Source: Berkiella sp050247135
Lineage (GTDB): Bacteria > Pseudomonadota > Gammaproteobacteria > Berkiellales > Berkiellaceae
Direction: 5' to 3'
Length of the DNA: 64,000 nucleotides
NCBI GenBank assembly: GCA_050247135.1
Contig: JBFWUT010000012.1
Coordinates: 1 to 64,000 of the forward strand
This document shows positions 34,309-43,215 of this stretch, piece after piece. Both the position numbers and the translations under genes were made by a program. The notes under the pieces are model-generated. The model did no database searches and was not told where the DNA came from. It saw only the letters and a program-made list of their open reading frames with translations. Each line of letters opens with the position of its first letter. Within the stretch, counting starts at the first letter, position 1.

Positions 34309-35001
34309 TCAATGTAGGGTGGGCTTGTTGGGTTTGGTGTTAGCGCTCAAATCAACGATGGCAGCTGCTGGTCGAGTTGTTTTTTCAACAATTGCCCCTT
34401 TAAAGCGCAGTGGTGGTTTTTTACCAAGCATTGCACTACCTTCAGGATGTTCTGAATCATTTGCACTGAACCGCTTTTCAATCGCTTTTAAAGTACGCGA
34501 GAAACTGCTGCTATAGGCATGAGTGATTTTGCGTTGTCTTGAAAATAGCGGGTGTAGTATTTTCTCATTGAGCCATTGGCGGATTGTTGCCAAAAGGCCA
34601 AGGGGAGCTGCCGGAGTAGGGATAGCAGGAGGTGTCACTTTTGGTGAATGGGTTTTTTCAAGCGATTCTGCGGTGCGAGGTGAGGGTTTATTCTCACGAT
34701 GCAGTTCTTGCACAATGCGAGCAGACAAGGTAGGTGGTATTGGCGCAACCCCTGCTGGTTTGGGTATAGAAGCAGGATCCACGGGTTCTTTGTGATGCTT
34801 GTGGTGTTTGTGCTTAGGTGGCGTTTCTGCCGATGCATCTTCTGCATGATGATGGTGATGTTTGTGTTTATGCGATGAGTCGGCTTTAGCTGTTTCATCA
34901 TCATGTTTACGATGATGATGCTTTTTTTTAGCCTTTTTTTTGTCTTCTTTTGCGTCTTGAGTTAAATTGCCGCCATCTGCAGGTGTACCGCCGCCTTTCA
35001 T
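34309..35001 (-). CDS. histidine-rich hypothetical protein
   Basis: A 230-residue soluble protein. Residues 28-70 hold three His/Lys clusters (HHHRKH, HKHKHHHHH, HKHHKHH; 16 His in all), followed by a Pro-rich linker and a basic helical C-terminal region with RQWLNEKILHPLFSRQRK. The GGAG site 6 bases before the ATG supports the start. The clusters could bind nickel, zinc or copper, but no metal-enzyme gene is adjacent. His-rich, Pro-rich proteins of this kind also occur as effectors in Legionella-like bacteria. No family is recognised. Confidence 0.6.
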   Translation of the reverse strand: MKGGGTPADGGNLTQDAKEDKKKAKKKHHHRKHDDETAKADSSHKHKHHHHHAEDASAETPPKHKHHKHHKEPVDPASIPKPAGVAPIPPTLSARIVQELHRENKPSPRTAESLEKTHSPKVTPPAIPTPAAPLGLLATIRQWLNEKILHPLFSRQRKITHAYSSSFSRTLKAIEKRFSANDSEHPEGSAMLGKKPPLRFKGAIVEKTTRPAAAIVDLSANTKPNKPTLH

Positions 35002-35043
35002 GCCAAACTCCGTTTTAACATTTTTATTGTGAGTAAAAGACTT

Positions 35044-35066
35044 GCCCTGTCAGAATCTGACAGGGC
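35044..35066 (-). terminator. terminator hairpin after the DegS-like gene
   Basis: Perfect 10-bp inverted repeat GCCCTGTCAG / CTGACAGGGC with a 3-base spacer, 7 bases beyond the protease stop codon on the minus strand, followed on that strand by a short TCTTTT tract. Confidence 0.65.
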
Positions 35067-35072
35067 AGAAAA

Positions 35073-36266
35073 TCATTGTTGTTCTGTACTATTTTGCTCT
35101 ATTCTGTTTTTTAATGGTCGTTTAGTGACAATTACTCTAAAGTCTAAAGTTTCACCATTACGGACTATCGCGATCGGATAAGCAGTGTCCGGTTTTAGTT
35201 TTGAAGTTGTGCTCAATACTTCGCTGGGACCTTTAGTCTCTTTATTATCGATACTAATAATGATATCGCCAGGGCGCAGGCCAGCATTAGCGGCAGGCCC
35301 GCCGCGGATCACGCCAGCAATGACCGCGCCATCACCTTTGGGGTAATTTAAGACTTTGCGGGCTTCATCATTCAACTTCCCTAAGCTGATCCCTAGCCAT
35401 CCGCGTGTCACATGGCCTTGGTTAATTAATTCGCTCATCACATCTTTCGCTATGCTGATAGGAATAGCAAAGCCAATACCTTGATAACCGCCGGTGCGAG
35501 TATAAATGGCATTGTTAATACCAATGAGATTACCACTGGCATCGATGAGAGCGCCCCCGGAATTACCAGGATTAATCGCGGCATCGGTTTGAATAAAATT
35601 TTCAAAGGTACTAATGCCAAGATCAGTACGATGTGTTGCGCTAACGATGCCTTGCGTGACAGTTTGACCAACGCCAAACGGATTACCGATGGCGAAAACC
35701 ACATCACCAACTTTTAACGCTTCTGAATTGCCGATAGCGATGGTAGCTAGGTTACCTTGATCGATCTTTAATATCGCTAAATCAGTTTCCGGATCGGAGC
35801 CAATGACCTTGGCTTTAGCTGAGCGACCATCGGTTAACTTAACGGTGATTTCATCAGCATCATTGATCACATGATTGTTAGTGAGAATATAGCCATCTTT
35901 CGTGACAATCACGCCAGAACCGATGCCTGATTGCATTTCTTGTGGAATTTGCATATTGCGCATATCGCCGAAGAAGTAGCGAAAGAAGGGATCTCGTGTC
36001 AGAGGGCTATTCGCTTCCTTTGGCAAGGCTTTAGTTGAGTGAATGCTAACCACGGCAGGTGCAGCGCGAGAAATCGCTTCAGAGTAAGAAGTGGGCTGTG
36101 GCGGGTAGCTAATAGGCTCATTCGCTTTTTCAAACTGAGGTGTTGCGGCGTGACTTGCATCCCAAAACCCAAGCTTAGCAAGAAAAACTGGCGATATGAT
36201 GGCAACTACAAAAAATGTGGCAAGCAGTTTTGCTTGCTTAAAAAATGACTGTTTTATCTGACGCAT
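35073..36266 (-). CDS. trypsin-like serine protease with one PDZ domain (DegS/HtrA family)
   Basis: A 397-residue membrane-anchored periplasmic protease starting at the ATG at 36266; the frame opens at a TTG (36284). One N-terminal membrane segment is followed by the protease domain: the His-containing TNNHVI, Asp in SDPETDLAILKID, and the nucleophile in GNSGGALID. A single PDZ domain comes after it (GAVIAGVIRGGPAANAGLRPGDIIISID). One PDZ plus a membrane anchor fits DegS (sigma-E stress signalling); HtrA/DegQ forms usually have two. Its target in this organism is not known. Confidence 0.88.
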   Translation of the reverse strand: MRQIKQSFFKQAKLLATFFVVAIISPVFLAKLGFWDASHAATPQFEKANEPISYPPQPTSYSEAISRAAPAVVSIHSTKALPKEANSPLTRDPFFRYFFGDMRNMQIPQEMQSGIGSGVIVTKDGYILTNNHVINDADEITVKLTDGRSAKAKVIGSDPETDLAILKIDQGNLATIAIGNSEALKVGDVVFAIGNPFGVGQTVTQGIVSATHRTDLGISTFENFIQTDAAINPGNSGGALIDASGNLIGINNAIYTRTGGYQGIGFAIPISIAKDVMSELINQGHVTRGWLGISLGKLNDEARKVLNYPKGDGAVIAGVIRGGPAANAGLRPGDIIISIDNKETKGPSEVLSTTSKLKPDTAYPIAIVRNGETLDFRVIVTKRPLKNRIEQNSTEQQ

Positions 36267-36378
36267 AAAGCACACTAAATTCAATCGAATATCGTTTAAA
36301 ACGATTTATTATGCCTGGCTGTTAGTGTAGGTGCAATCAACAAAGATGAAGAAATTGGGTTGATTAGATAACATTTTT

Positions 36379-36406
36379 TTGATTTGGCCAGGATAATCGG
36401 TATAAT
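36379..36406 (+). promoter_or_regulatory. sigma-70 promoter of speD
   Basis: TTGATT (36379-36384), a 16-base spacer and a perfect TATAAT (36401-36406), ending 40 bases before the speD start. Confidence 0.7.
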
Positions 36407-36446
36407 GGCCGCGTTCTGCGCACCCTAAATGGATGGATGAAAGAAA

Positions 36447-37253
36447 TTGAAGAAACTGAAGCTTCATGGTTTCAACAACCTAACCAAAAATTTGAGTTTC
36501 AATATCTACGATATTTGCTATGCCAAGACACCTGAGCAACGCAAACAATACATCGAATACATAGATGGTGTGTATAATGCTAAGAGACTAACTGAGATAT
36601 TGTCTGATGTGGCCAATATTATTGGTGCAACCATCCTTAACATCGCTCATCAAGACTATGATCCTCAAGGTGCCAGCGTTACCATGTTGGTCGCAGAAGA
36701 GCCCGTCGATAAAAAGCCCTTAGAGCAAACTGAATCGCCAGGCCCCTTGCCCGATAGCGTTGTCGCGCACTTGAATAAAAGTCATATCACAGTACACACC
36801 TATCCTGAGAGCCACCCCGATAATGGCATCAGTACTTTTAGGGCCGATATTGATGTATCTACTTGTGGTGTGATTTCACCACTTAAAGCCCTCAATTTTC
36901 TCATCCATAGTTTCGATTCTGATATCGTTACCATTGACTATCGGGTGCGTGGGTTTACCCGTGATATTCTGGGCAAAAAGCATTATATCGATCACAGTAT
37001 TCATTCCATTCAAAACTTCTTATCGCCAGATACTCTAAGCGCCTATGAAATGATTGATGTGAATGTATACCCAGAAAATATTTTCCACACTAAAATGTTG
37101 TTAAAGCAGTTTGAATTAGACAATTATTTGTTTGATATGAAAAGCGCTGACTTAACTACGGAAGAAGTGCAAAGCATTCGCGGGCAGTTAAAGCGCGAGA
37201 TGCAGGAAATATTCTATGGGTGTAATTTGGTCAATGTTCAAGAGCCTGCCTGA
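36447..37253 (+). CDS. speD: S-adenosylmethionine decarboxylase proenzyme (class 1A SpeD)
   Basis: A 268-residue pyruvoyl enzyme making decarboxylated SAM for spermidine synthesis. It matches the E. coli class along its whole length: MKKLKLHGFNNLTKNLSFNIYDICYAK, GASVTMLVAEEP, the cleavage/pyruvoyl Ser within KSHITVHTYPESHP, and ADIDVSTCGVISPLKALNFL. The start is a TTG at 36447; the ATGs just before it are in other frames, and the E. coli protein begins at the same residue. No speE lies beside it. Confidence 0.95.
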   Translation: MKKLKLHGFNNLTKNLSFNIYDICYAKTPEQRKQYIEYIDGVYNAKRLTEILSDVANIIGATILNIAHQDYDPQGASVTMLVAEEPVDKKPLEQTESPGPLPDSVVAHLNKSHITVHTYPESHPDNGISTFRADIDVSTCGVISPLKALNFLIHSFDSDIVTIDYRVRGFTRDILGKKHYIDHSIHSIQNFLSPDTLSAYEMIDVNVYPENIFHTKMLLKQFELDNYLFDMKSADLTTEEVQSIRGQLKREMQEIFYGCNLVNVQEPA

Positions 37254-37286
37254 GTATAATCGGCATCTCAAACTATTTTGCTAAGA

Positions 37287-37313
37287 GAATGGTTACATGA
37301 AGTGTAGCCATTC
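37287..37313. terminator. hairpin between speD and the lipid cluster
   Basis: Inverted repeat GAATGGTTACA / TGTAGCCATTC (11 bp with one G-T pair, 5-base loop) between the convergent speD and DUF1295 genes; no strong T run. Confidence 0.4.
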
Positions 37314-37338
37314 ACTAGCATCTAACATATTGATAAAA

Positions 37339-38115
37339 CTATCTTTTAAACCAGGGAAAAATGAAAGAGGTGCTTTTCTGGTAAGCTAGGAAAAGTTCTC
37401 CTTTTGATTTTAAGGATTGTCGTTCAGTTATAGGACCTGTCACAAATACAAAAATGACGAGTAAAACAATGGGGGAAATTAAAGCCATAAAGCCATAGTG
37501 TGAGCTGATACCAAATAAAGAAAATCCCAGCCAAATCACCCACTCAAAAAAATAATTAGGGTGACGAGAGTAATTCCATAACCCGACTTCGCATACTATA
37601 CCTTGTACGCTGCGTTTGAATTGATAAAGTTGCCAATCTGCTATTGATTCTCCAACAAGTCCAATACAGACAAGTATCATTGCCAAATAATCGGTTATTA
37701 ACAAATTAACTGCAGATTGTTTTGCTATTGATAAAAATGGCAAAGCAATCATCATCATGAGAAAACCCTGCAAAATGTAATTTAGCAAGAACCCAAGCGA
37801 TCTTGAAATTTTCCAGTGATTGCTAATAGCTTCATATCTGGGATCGCGATGATTTTTGGAAATACGAGTGAACCATAAAAAACCAGAAAGACGTGCTGCC
37901 CATAATAATAAAAGACACCAAGCAATTTTACTTCGTAATAAAAAAATAGAAGCAGGGTGATCAATTAATAAAAAAGCAGAGGCACAGATAAAAATGCCTA
38001 GTGACCAACAGACATCAATAACACCGGGATTATTGCTTCGCAGATACCAAATCCAAATCAATATCACAAATGCTATCATTATCAAACTGGTAGCGCCCAA
38101 AGTAGCGATCATCAT
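37339..38115 (-). CDS. DUF1295 family membrane protein (steroid 5-alpha-reductase-like)
   Basis: A 258-residue polytopic membrane protein with about six helices. The C-terminal signature CEVGLWNYSRHPNYFFEWVIWLGF, typical of DUF1295 and 3-oxo-5-alpha-steroid 4-dehydrogenase-like reductases, suggests reduction of a lipid double bond. It is the last gene of a five-gene minus-strand set and overlaps the DUF2878 gene by 4 bases. The substrate is unknown. Confidence 0.85.
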   Translation of the reverse strand: MMIATLGATSLIMIAFVILIWIWYLRSNNPGVIDVCWSLGIFICASAFLLIDHPASIFLLRSKIAWCLLLLWAARLSGFLWFTRISKNHRDPRYEAISNHWKISRSLGFLLNYILQGFLMMMIALPFLSIAKQSAVNLLITDYLAMILVCIGLVGESIADWQLYQFKRSVQGIVCEVGLWNYSRHPNYFFEWVIWLGFSLFGISSHYGFMALISPIVLLVIFVFVTGPITERQSLKSKGELFLAYQKSTSFIFPWFKR

Positions 38116-38675
38116 TTATCCTCAGGGAAACCTATTAATCGGTCAAAAAATATAACGCTGCACGGGAAAAGAACTGCCCAAAAAAGACCGATTCCGATTA
38201 CAGAGTGCAAACCGCCATTTATTGTTGCGACGCCCATCTTGGCACCGACCTGATAGGCACCAGCAAATCCAACGAATGAGAGCAATACAAGTATTGTTGG
38301 TTGATAAATTAATTTATTCAACAATACATAAAATAACATGGCAAAATTGATCCAGATGCCGAGCATATAAGGCGGCGAAACGGCCAAAGAAAAAGGATTT
38401 GCTGAAAAGGAAATGATCCCAAGAAACGACATTAATGAATCACCAACGAATCCGATGATGGTGAGATAAATTAAGAAACATAAGAGGTTTCTGGTTCGAT
38501 GCGCAACAGTATGTTGCCATATAAACTGTAATAATGTAATGACAAGAGCGACACTCAAACCAACCCAAGCGTAACCTTTAATCGCACTAAAGACGCATGC
38601 AAACCAGGTAGCATTATATGCCAGAAAATGCACTATTAATTGCGCCCATTTTTTATTCAGGATTTTTTTTGCCAT
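38112..38675 (-). CDS. DUF2878 family membrane protein
   Basis: A 187-residue integral membrane protein with about five helices, matching the DUF2878 pattern that accompanies Cfa-like methyltransferases and FAD oxidoreductases in many proteobacteria. Features are an N-terminal NATWFACVFSA helix and the closing GLHSVIGIGLFWAVLFPCSVIFFDRLIG. The biochemical role is unknown. It overlaps the methyltransferase gene by 19 bases, consistent with translational coupling. Confidence 0.75.
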   Translation of the reverse strand: MAKKILNKKWAQLIVHFLAYNATWFACVFSAIKGYAWVGLSVALVITLLQFIWQHTVAHRTRNLLCFLIYLTIIGFVGDSLMSFLGIISFSANPFSLAVSPPYMLGIWINFAMLFYVLLNKLIYQPTILVLLSFVGFAGAYQVGAKMGVATINGGLHSVIGIGLFWAVLFPCSVIFFDRLIGFPEDK

Positions 38676-39844
38676 AGCGCTTGTATGTCACTAATGTGTT
38701 TATTCTGGAAACCAGCCTGACAATAAGAAAAGTAATATTCCCACATTCTTGCAAAAGATTCAGTAAAACCTAAAGAGAATATATTTTTGATGTTGCAATT
38801 AAATGCACGCTGCCACTCTGAGAGTGTTCGAACATAATGATGCCCGATATCTTCAAAATCAAGCTTTATAAGCTGAGTTTCATTTTTGATTATAGAGTCG
38901 ATAACTGCAACCGAAGGCAGACAGCCACCAGGAAAGATATACTTTTTGATAAAATCATTTTCTAATTTGGCTCTTTCATAATCTTCATCATTGATAGTAA
39001 TGCACTGTAATAAAAATAAGCCATCTTCTTTAAGTAACCTGTTAATCTGTTGAAAATAATCAGGAAACAACTTAAATCCTACTGCCTCTATCATTTCAAC
39101 CGAGACAATTTTGTCATATTGTCCTTTAAGTTGTCTGTAATCTTTGTTGAGCAAGGTAATTTTGTGGGTCAATTTTTTTTCTTTAATTAATGAGTCTACG
39201 AAGATATATTGCTCATTTGAAATGGTGGTTGTGGTGACTTTGCAACCATAATGTTGATGAGCATATAAGGCCAATCCACCCCAGCCACTGCCAATTTCGA
39301 GCAAATGATCATTTGCCGTTAGTTGCAATTTGTCACAAATCTTTTGCAGTTTAAGTTCCGCTGCTTCATCAAGTGTTTGATCGGCCCTTTCAAATATAGC
39401 ACAAGAATACATCATTTTTTTGTCAAGAAATTGCTCAAAAAAAGCATTGCTCAAATCGTAGTGGCGTAACACATTTTCTTTAGCTGATTTAAAGGTGGTG
39501 CGACTAAAAAGATTAGCAATCGCGTCTTTCAACCAAGAAAATTTGGCGAGTCCAGCATCCATTTTCTTAAACATTTTTTTATTTTTTAAAATAATGTCAA
39601 ATAAATTATAAAGGTTATCGCACTCCCAGCTTTTATCGAAGTAGCTCTGTGAAATACCATTGGTTCCGCTTAAAATTAATTGGTTATATACTTTCGGATC
39701 ATTGACAGTAATAACGACTTGTGTTTCTGATAATTGCTTGCCTTCAAACAGATATTCATTATGACCATCACGGATCTTTATTGAGCCATAATCGATATAT
39801 TCCAGTAGTTTTAGAGCTTGTGTTTTGAAAATATTTATCATCAT
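38657..39844 (-). CDS. cyclopropane-fatty-acid-synthase-like SAM-dependent methyltransferase
   Basis: A 395-residue class I methyltransferase of the Cfa family. It has the SAM-binding LLEIGSGWGGLALYAH, the upstream HYDLSNAFFEQFLDKKMMYSCAIF, the YDKIVSVEMIEAVG motif and the C-terminal FTESFARMWEYYFSYCQAGF. The enzyme adds a methylene or methyl to unsaturated phospholipid acyl chains; the closest contexts are cyclopropane or furan/methyl-branched fatty-acid gene sets. It sits in an operon with DUF1365, DUF2878 and DUF1295 genes. Confidence 0.88.
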   Translation of the reverse strand: MMINIFKTQALKLLEYIDYGSIKIRDGHNEYLFEGKQLSETQVVITVNDPKVYNQLILSGTNGISQSYFDKSWECDNLYNLFDIILKNKKMFKKMDAGLAKFSWLKDAIANLFSRTTFKSAKENVLRHYDLSNAFFEQFLDKKMMYSCAIFERADQTLDEAAELKLQKICDKLQLTANDHLLEIGSGWGGLALYAHQHYGCKVTTTTISNEQYIFVDSLIKEKKLTHKITLLNKDYRQLKGQYDKIVSVEMIEAVGFKLFPDYFQQINRLLKEDGLFLLQCITINDEDYERAKLENDFIKKYIFPGGCLPSVAVIDSIIKNETQLIKLDFEDIGHHYVRTLSEWQRAFNCNIKNIFSLGFTESFARMWEYYFSYCQAGFQNKHISDIQALWQKKS

Positions 39845-39863
39845 ACTTAATAATTGCCGTGAC

Positions 39864-40607
39864 TTATTGCGTTTTAGGATGAGGGTGAAAAGGTACGCCT
39901 TTGAACCATAGTTTAATAGCGTGCCAATGAATTAATGCTATTGTTTTATGCGTTAATAATGGATGTCGTTTTAGCAGTGTGTGAATATTTTTTTGTGAAA
40001 AAGGCATACTTAGCATACTCAGGGTAGCATCAAAAGTAATTCTCCCATCATGCACATTTTCAATATGCAAAATAATTTGATCTTCAGTTTTTTTAAGCTT
40101 AAAACGATACTCATAGTCCATGCCCATAAATGGAGATACATGCAGCTCTTTTGTTGCTTGGAAATAATAAATAGGAGGTTCATATTTAATCGGCTTGTCT
40201 AGCACATAGCAATGACGCTCTCGCCAGGGGGTATTGGTTACTTCCGCTATCATGGCATACAAAGCGCCACCCTTAAAAATAAAATATATACTAATTGGGT
40301 TAAAACATAAGCCAAGAAATGAAAGATTTGTCAGTAGATATATTTTATAATTATCGTAATCGATGCTAATGCCAAGTTTCTCAAGTATGGCCTTTTTGAG
40401 ACTATTAGTTTTTTTATCGAAATAGTTTTTTCGATAAAAAGAGACATAATTGATTTTTTCAAGGCTTAAAAAAGGGGAAGCATCACTTATTTCATTAAGA
40501 TGATCTAAATCTAAATAAAATTGAAAAATGGGATGACGAAAAGAATGTAATTTAGGCTCTAACCTTCTATGTTGCACAAAACCTTCAAATAACTGATGGT
40601 GATTCAT
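39864..40607 (-). CDS. DUF1365 family protein
   Basis: A 247-residue protein of the DUF1365 family, which nearly always accompanies an FAD-dependent oxidoreductase and a Cfa-like methyltransferase. It shows FVQHRRLEPKLHSFRHPIFQFYLDLD near the start, LGLCFNPISIYFIF in the middle and APFMGMDYEYRFKL-like (here SPFMGMDYEYRFKL) further on. Its function is unknown. It overlaps the oxidoreductase gene by 4 bases. Confidence 0.88.
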   Translation of the reverse strand: MNHHQLFEGFVQHRRLEPKLHSFRHPIFQFYLDLDHLNEISDASPFLSLEKINYVSFYRKNYFDKKTNSLKKAILEKLGISIDYDNYKIYLLTNLSFLGLCFNPISIYFIFKGGALYAMIAEVTNTPWRERHCYVLDKPIKYEPPIYYFQATKELHVSPFMGMDYEYRFKLKKTEDQIILHIENVHDGRITFDATLSMLSMPFSQKNIHTLLKRHPLLTHKTIALIHWHAIKLWFKGVPFHPHPKTQ

Positions 40608-41848
40608 AAATATTCCTGCAGCCTGGCGCAGGCACGTTGCGCACTAAGCACACCATCTTCATGAAAGCCGTTTCCCCAGTATGCACCACAAAAGTAGGTA
40701 TTATTCACACCATTAATAGTGGGAAAGTCTTGTTGTGCATTAATCGCTTGGTGATTTAATATTGGATGGTAAAATGTTTTATTCATGTAAATTTTTTCTT
40801 TTGCTATCTTATTTTGCAGGTTAACAGAAACAATAAAGTCTTGTTTGAGAGATAAATTTTGCAAGCGATTAGCATAGTAATTTAATGAGCAAACTCCGTT
40901 ATGATTTTCATAGTAATTCCAGCTGGCCCATGCCTTTTTTTGGGGGGGCATGACGCTAACGTCACTATGTAAAACAATATCGTTTTTTTCATATGAAATC
41001 GACCCTAAGATTGCTTGTTCAGCTGATGTTGGCTCCGCTAGCATTTGTAATGCTTCATCGCTGTGGGTTGCAATCACAACCTTGTCAAAGATTTGCGTCG
41101 TTCCATTAACAGAAATGGTAACTTGATTACCTATTCGAATAATATTCTCTACCTTCGATGATAGGTGAATATTTTCTTTACATCGCGAAATTAAACTGGG
41201 GATATATTGCGTTGAGCCATTTTTAATAACATACCACTGAGGGCGATTAAAAATATCCAGTAAACCATGATTTTGATAGAAATTGAGTAAAAATGGAATA
41301 GGCATGTCTAGCACTTTCTCTTTTGGACAAGACCATATTGCAGAGATCATCGGCACGAGATAACACTCAATGAATAATTCACCATAGGATGCTTGTGTCA
41401 AGTAATCTTTTAAAGATATTTGTTCTACTTGATGGCGGTGTATTAACTTTTTGCTGTGTCTGTTAAATGTTACTATGTCAAATAACATTTTATAAAAGGG
41501 TAAATTATAAAGATTTTTTGTGTCGCAAAATAATGACTTTAGGGAATGACCATTGTAATAAAATTGCTTTGATGGAGAATAGAAACTAAAACTCATTTCA
41601 CTTTTTTCATAAGGAACCTTCTCTTTATCAAGTATTTTAGTGAAATTGGGATAGGTTTTTTTATTGAAAACAATGAACCCACAATCTATATTGGCCACGT
41701 GCCCATCTGATGTTACCGTCACAGTATGGGTGTGCCCACCCAGCGTGTCATTTGCTTCAAACAGATGAACCTCATGACGCTGACTGAGAATGTATGCGCT
41801 CGTTAGTCCAGAGATCCCAGAGCCAATGACAGCAATTTTTAGTGACAT
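40604..41848 (-). CDS. FAD-dependent amine-oxidase-like oxidoreductase (COG2907-like)
   Basis: A 414-residue flavoprotein. The dinucleotide-binding motif is IAVIGSGISGLTSAYILSQRHEVHLFEANDTLGGHTHT at the N-terminus; the C-terminus holds the FAD-contacting GVNNTYFCGAYWGNGFHEDGVLSAQRACARLQ. This class is typical of fatty-acid modification clusters with Cfa-like methyltransferases and DUF1365 proteins. It is the first gene of the minus-strand set and is divergent from the SDR gene (103-base shared region). Confidence 0.88.
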   Translation of the reverse strand: MSLKIAVIGSGISGLTSAYILSQRHEVHLFEANDTLGGHTHTVTVTSDGHVANIDCGFIVFNKKTYPNFTKILDKEKVPYEKSEMSFSFYSPSKQFYYNGHSLKSLFCDTKNLYNLPFYKMLFDIVTFNRHSKKLIHRHQVEQISLKDYLTQASYGELFIECYLVPMISAIWSCPKEKVLDMPIPFLLNFYQNHGLLDIFNRPQWYVIKNGSTQYIPSLISRCKENIHLSSKVENIIRIGNQVTISVNGTTQIFDKVVIATHSDEALQMLAEPTSAEQAILGSISYEKNDIVLHSDVSVMPPQKKAWASWNYYENHNGVCSLNYYANRLQNLSLKQDFIVSVNLQNKIAKEKIYMNKTFYHPILNHQAINAQQDFPTINGVNNTYFCGAYWGNGFHEDGVLSAQRACARLQEYL

Positions 41849-41951
41849 AATCTATTATGTATGTTGAAGAGTGATAGCAAGATATTGTACGGTTTTCATT
41901 CAATAAAATATATTATCAGGGCTGACATTTTAAAGGAAGCAAGGTAACTAG

Positions 41952-42692
41952 ATGGCAAGCTATCTGATCATCGCCTCAACCAGTGACATCGGGCAATCGA
42001 TAGCAGAGCTTCTGCATTCTGCTGGGCATCGGCTGTTACTCACTGGCAGAAAGAATGATGCTGTTGCCGCATTGGCGAATCAATTACAAACACCCTTTGT
42101 AACATTGGATGCCTCTTCATTTGAGGCAGTTGATCACCTCGTAGCCAAGTCCTTGCGCGAATTAGGCTCTTTAGATGGCATTGTGAATTGCGCCGGTTCA
42201 CTGCTGCTAAAACCGGCACACCTAACCTCTTCGCAACAATATCATGATGTCATAGAGGCATCTCTGACGACATCTTTTGCTGTTGTCAGAGCAGCCGGGA
42301 AACATTTGATTGATAAAGGAGGGGCTGTGGTTCTCATCTCGTCTGCGGCTGCGTTAACAGGTTTTGCCAATCATGAAGCTATTGCTGCTGCAAAAGCTGG
42401 AATCATTGGTTTAGCTCGTAGCGCGGCTGCCAGCTATGCACCCTATAATTTGCGGTTCAATGTTGTGGCACCAGGCTTAGTCCAAACAAAGTTAACAGAG
42501 CACTTGACTAGTACTTTAGCTTCTAAGAAGGCCTCAGAATTAATGCATCCACTGAGACGGCTTGGCAAGCCGAGTGATGTCGCTCGTGCGGTCCAATTCT
42601 TGCTCGAGCCACAAAATAGCTGGATCACAGGACAGGTACTCCCTGTCGATGGTGGCTTATCTAATGTAAAATCTAAAACAGTGAGCCAATAG
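41952..42692 (+). CDS. SDR-family protein lacking the canonical catalytic Tyr
   Basis: A 246-residue Rossmann protein of the short-chain dehydrogenase/reductase superfamily. The glycine motif is ASTSDIG rather than TGxxxGIG, and at the YxxxK position the segment is HEAIAAAKAG, so Ile replaces Tyr while the Lys stays. NAG (NCAGS), Ser (ISSAAA) and the C-terminal WITGQVLPVDGG motif are normal. It is divergent from the FAD oxidoreductase operon and followed by the DUF2177 gene, so it probably belongs to the same lipid cluster. Whether it still reduces a ketone is uncertain. Confidence 0.8.
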   Translation: MASYLIIASTSDIGQSIAELLHSAGHRLLLTGRKNDAVAALANQLQTPFVTLDASSFEAVDHLVAKSLRELGSLDGIVNCAGSLLLKPAHLTSSQQYHDVIEASLTTSFAVVRAAGKHLIDKGGAVVLISSAAALTGFANHEAIAAAKAGIIGLARSAAASYAPYNLRFNVVAPGLVQTKLTEHLTSTLASKKASELMHPLRRLGKPSDVARAVQFLLEPQNSWITGQVLPVDGGLSNVKSKTVSQ

Positions 42693-42717
42693 TATCGATT
42701 GTTAGTAAGGTGAAAAC

Positions 42718-43128
42718 ATGGAACGTTATTTGAAAGTTTTTATTTTAAGTCTTGTGTTTTGTTTTATTATGGATATGCTTTGGCTTGGGCTCGTCGCCAA
42801 GGCTATCTACCAGCAAGAATTGAGTTCTCTTCTTAGAAAGTCGAACGGGATGATGGCGCCGAATTGGATAAGCGCAGTGTTAGTTTACATTGCCCTTATC
42901 AGCGGTATTCTTTTTTTTGTTATTCCTAAGTTTCCAAATAGCTACCATTATACTTGGCTTACGGGAGCATTATTCGGATTAATCGTCTATTCGGTTTATG
43001 ATTGTACTAATTACGCAGTACTTCAAAATTGGACGCTAAAGATCACTATAGTTGATATTCTCTGGGGAATAATCTTATGTAGTTCCACATCCGTGTTTGC
43101 TCTTTATTGGCACAAAAAGTTTTCATGA
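42718..43128 (+). CDS. DUF2177 family membrane protein
   Basis: A 136-residue protein with four predicted membrane helices and the DUF2177 pattern: MDMLWLGLVAKAIYQQELSSLL in the first third and ALFGLIVYSVYDCTNYAVLQNW in the middle. Its function is unknown. It follows the SDR gene by 25 bases and precedes the TerC gene by 87, and it recurs beside fatty-acid modification genes in other genomes. Confidence 0.8.
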   Translation: MERYLKVFILSLVFCFIMDMLWLGLVAKAIYQQELSSLLRKSNGMMAPNWISAVLVYIALISGILFFVIPKFPNSYHYTWLTGALFGLIVYSVYDCTNYAVLQNWTLKITIVDILWGIILCSSTSVFALYWHKKFS

Positions 43129-43215
43129 TTTTAAAACGACTCTGTAAAAAATGATACGCAACGAATTTGAGTAGTGAACTGCAAAATAACAAGAGTACAT
43201 AAAGGATAAAACGTC

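Noticed and set aside
34319..34795. Two plus-strand open frames antisense to the His-rich gene
   Set aside because: Both lack a Shine-Dalgarno and family motifs, whereas the minus-strand gene has a good GGAG site and biased composition.
35450..35717. Open frames on both strands inside the DegS-like gene
   Set aside because: Shadow frames of a conserved protease domain.
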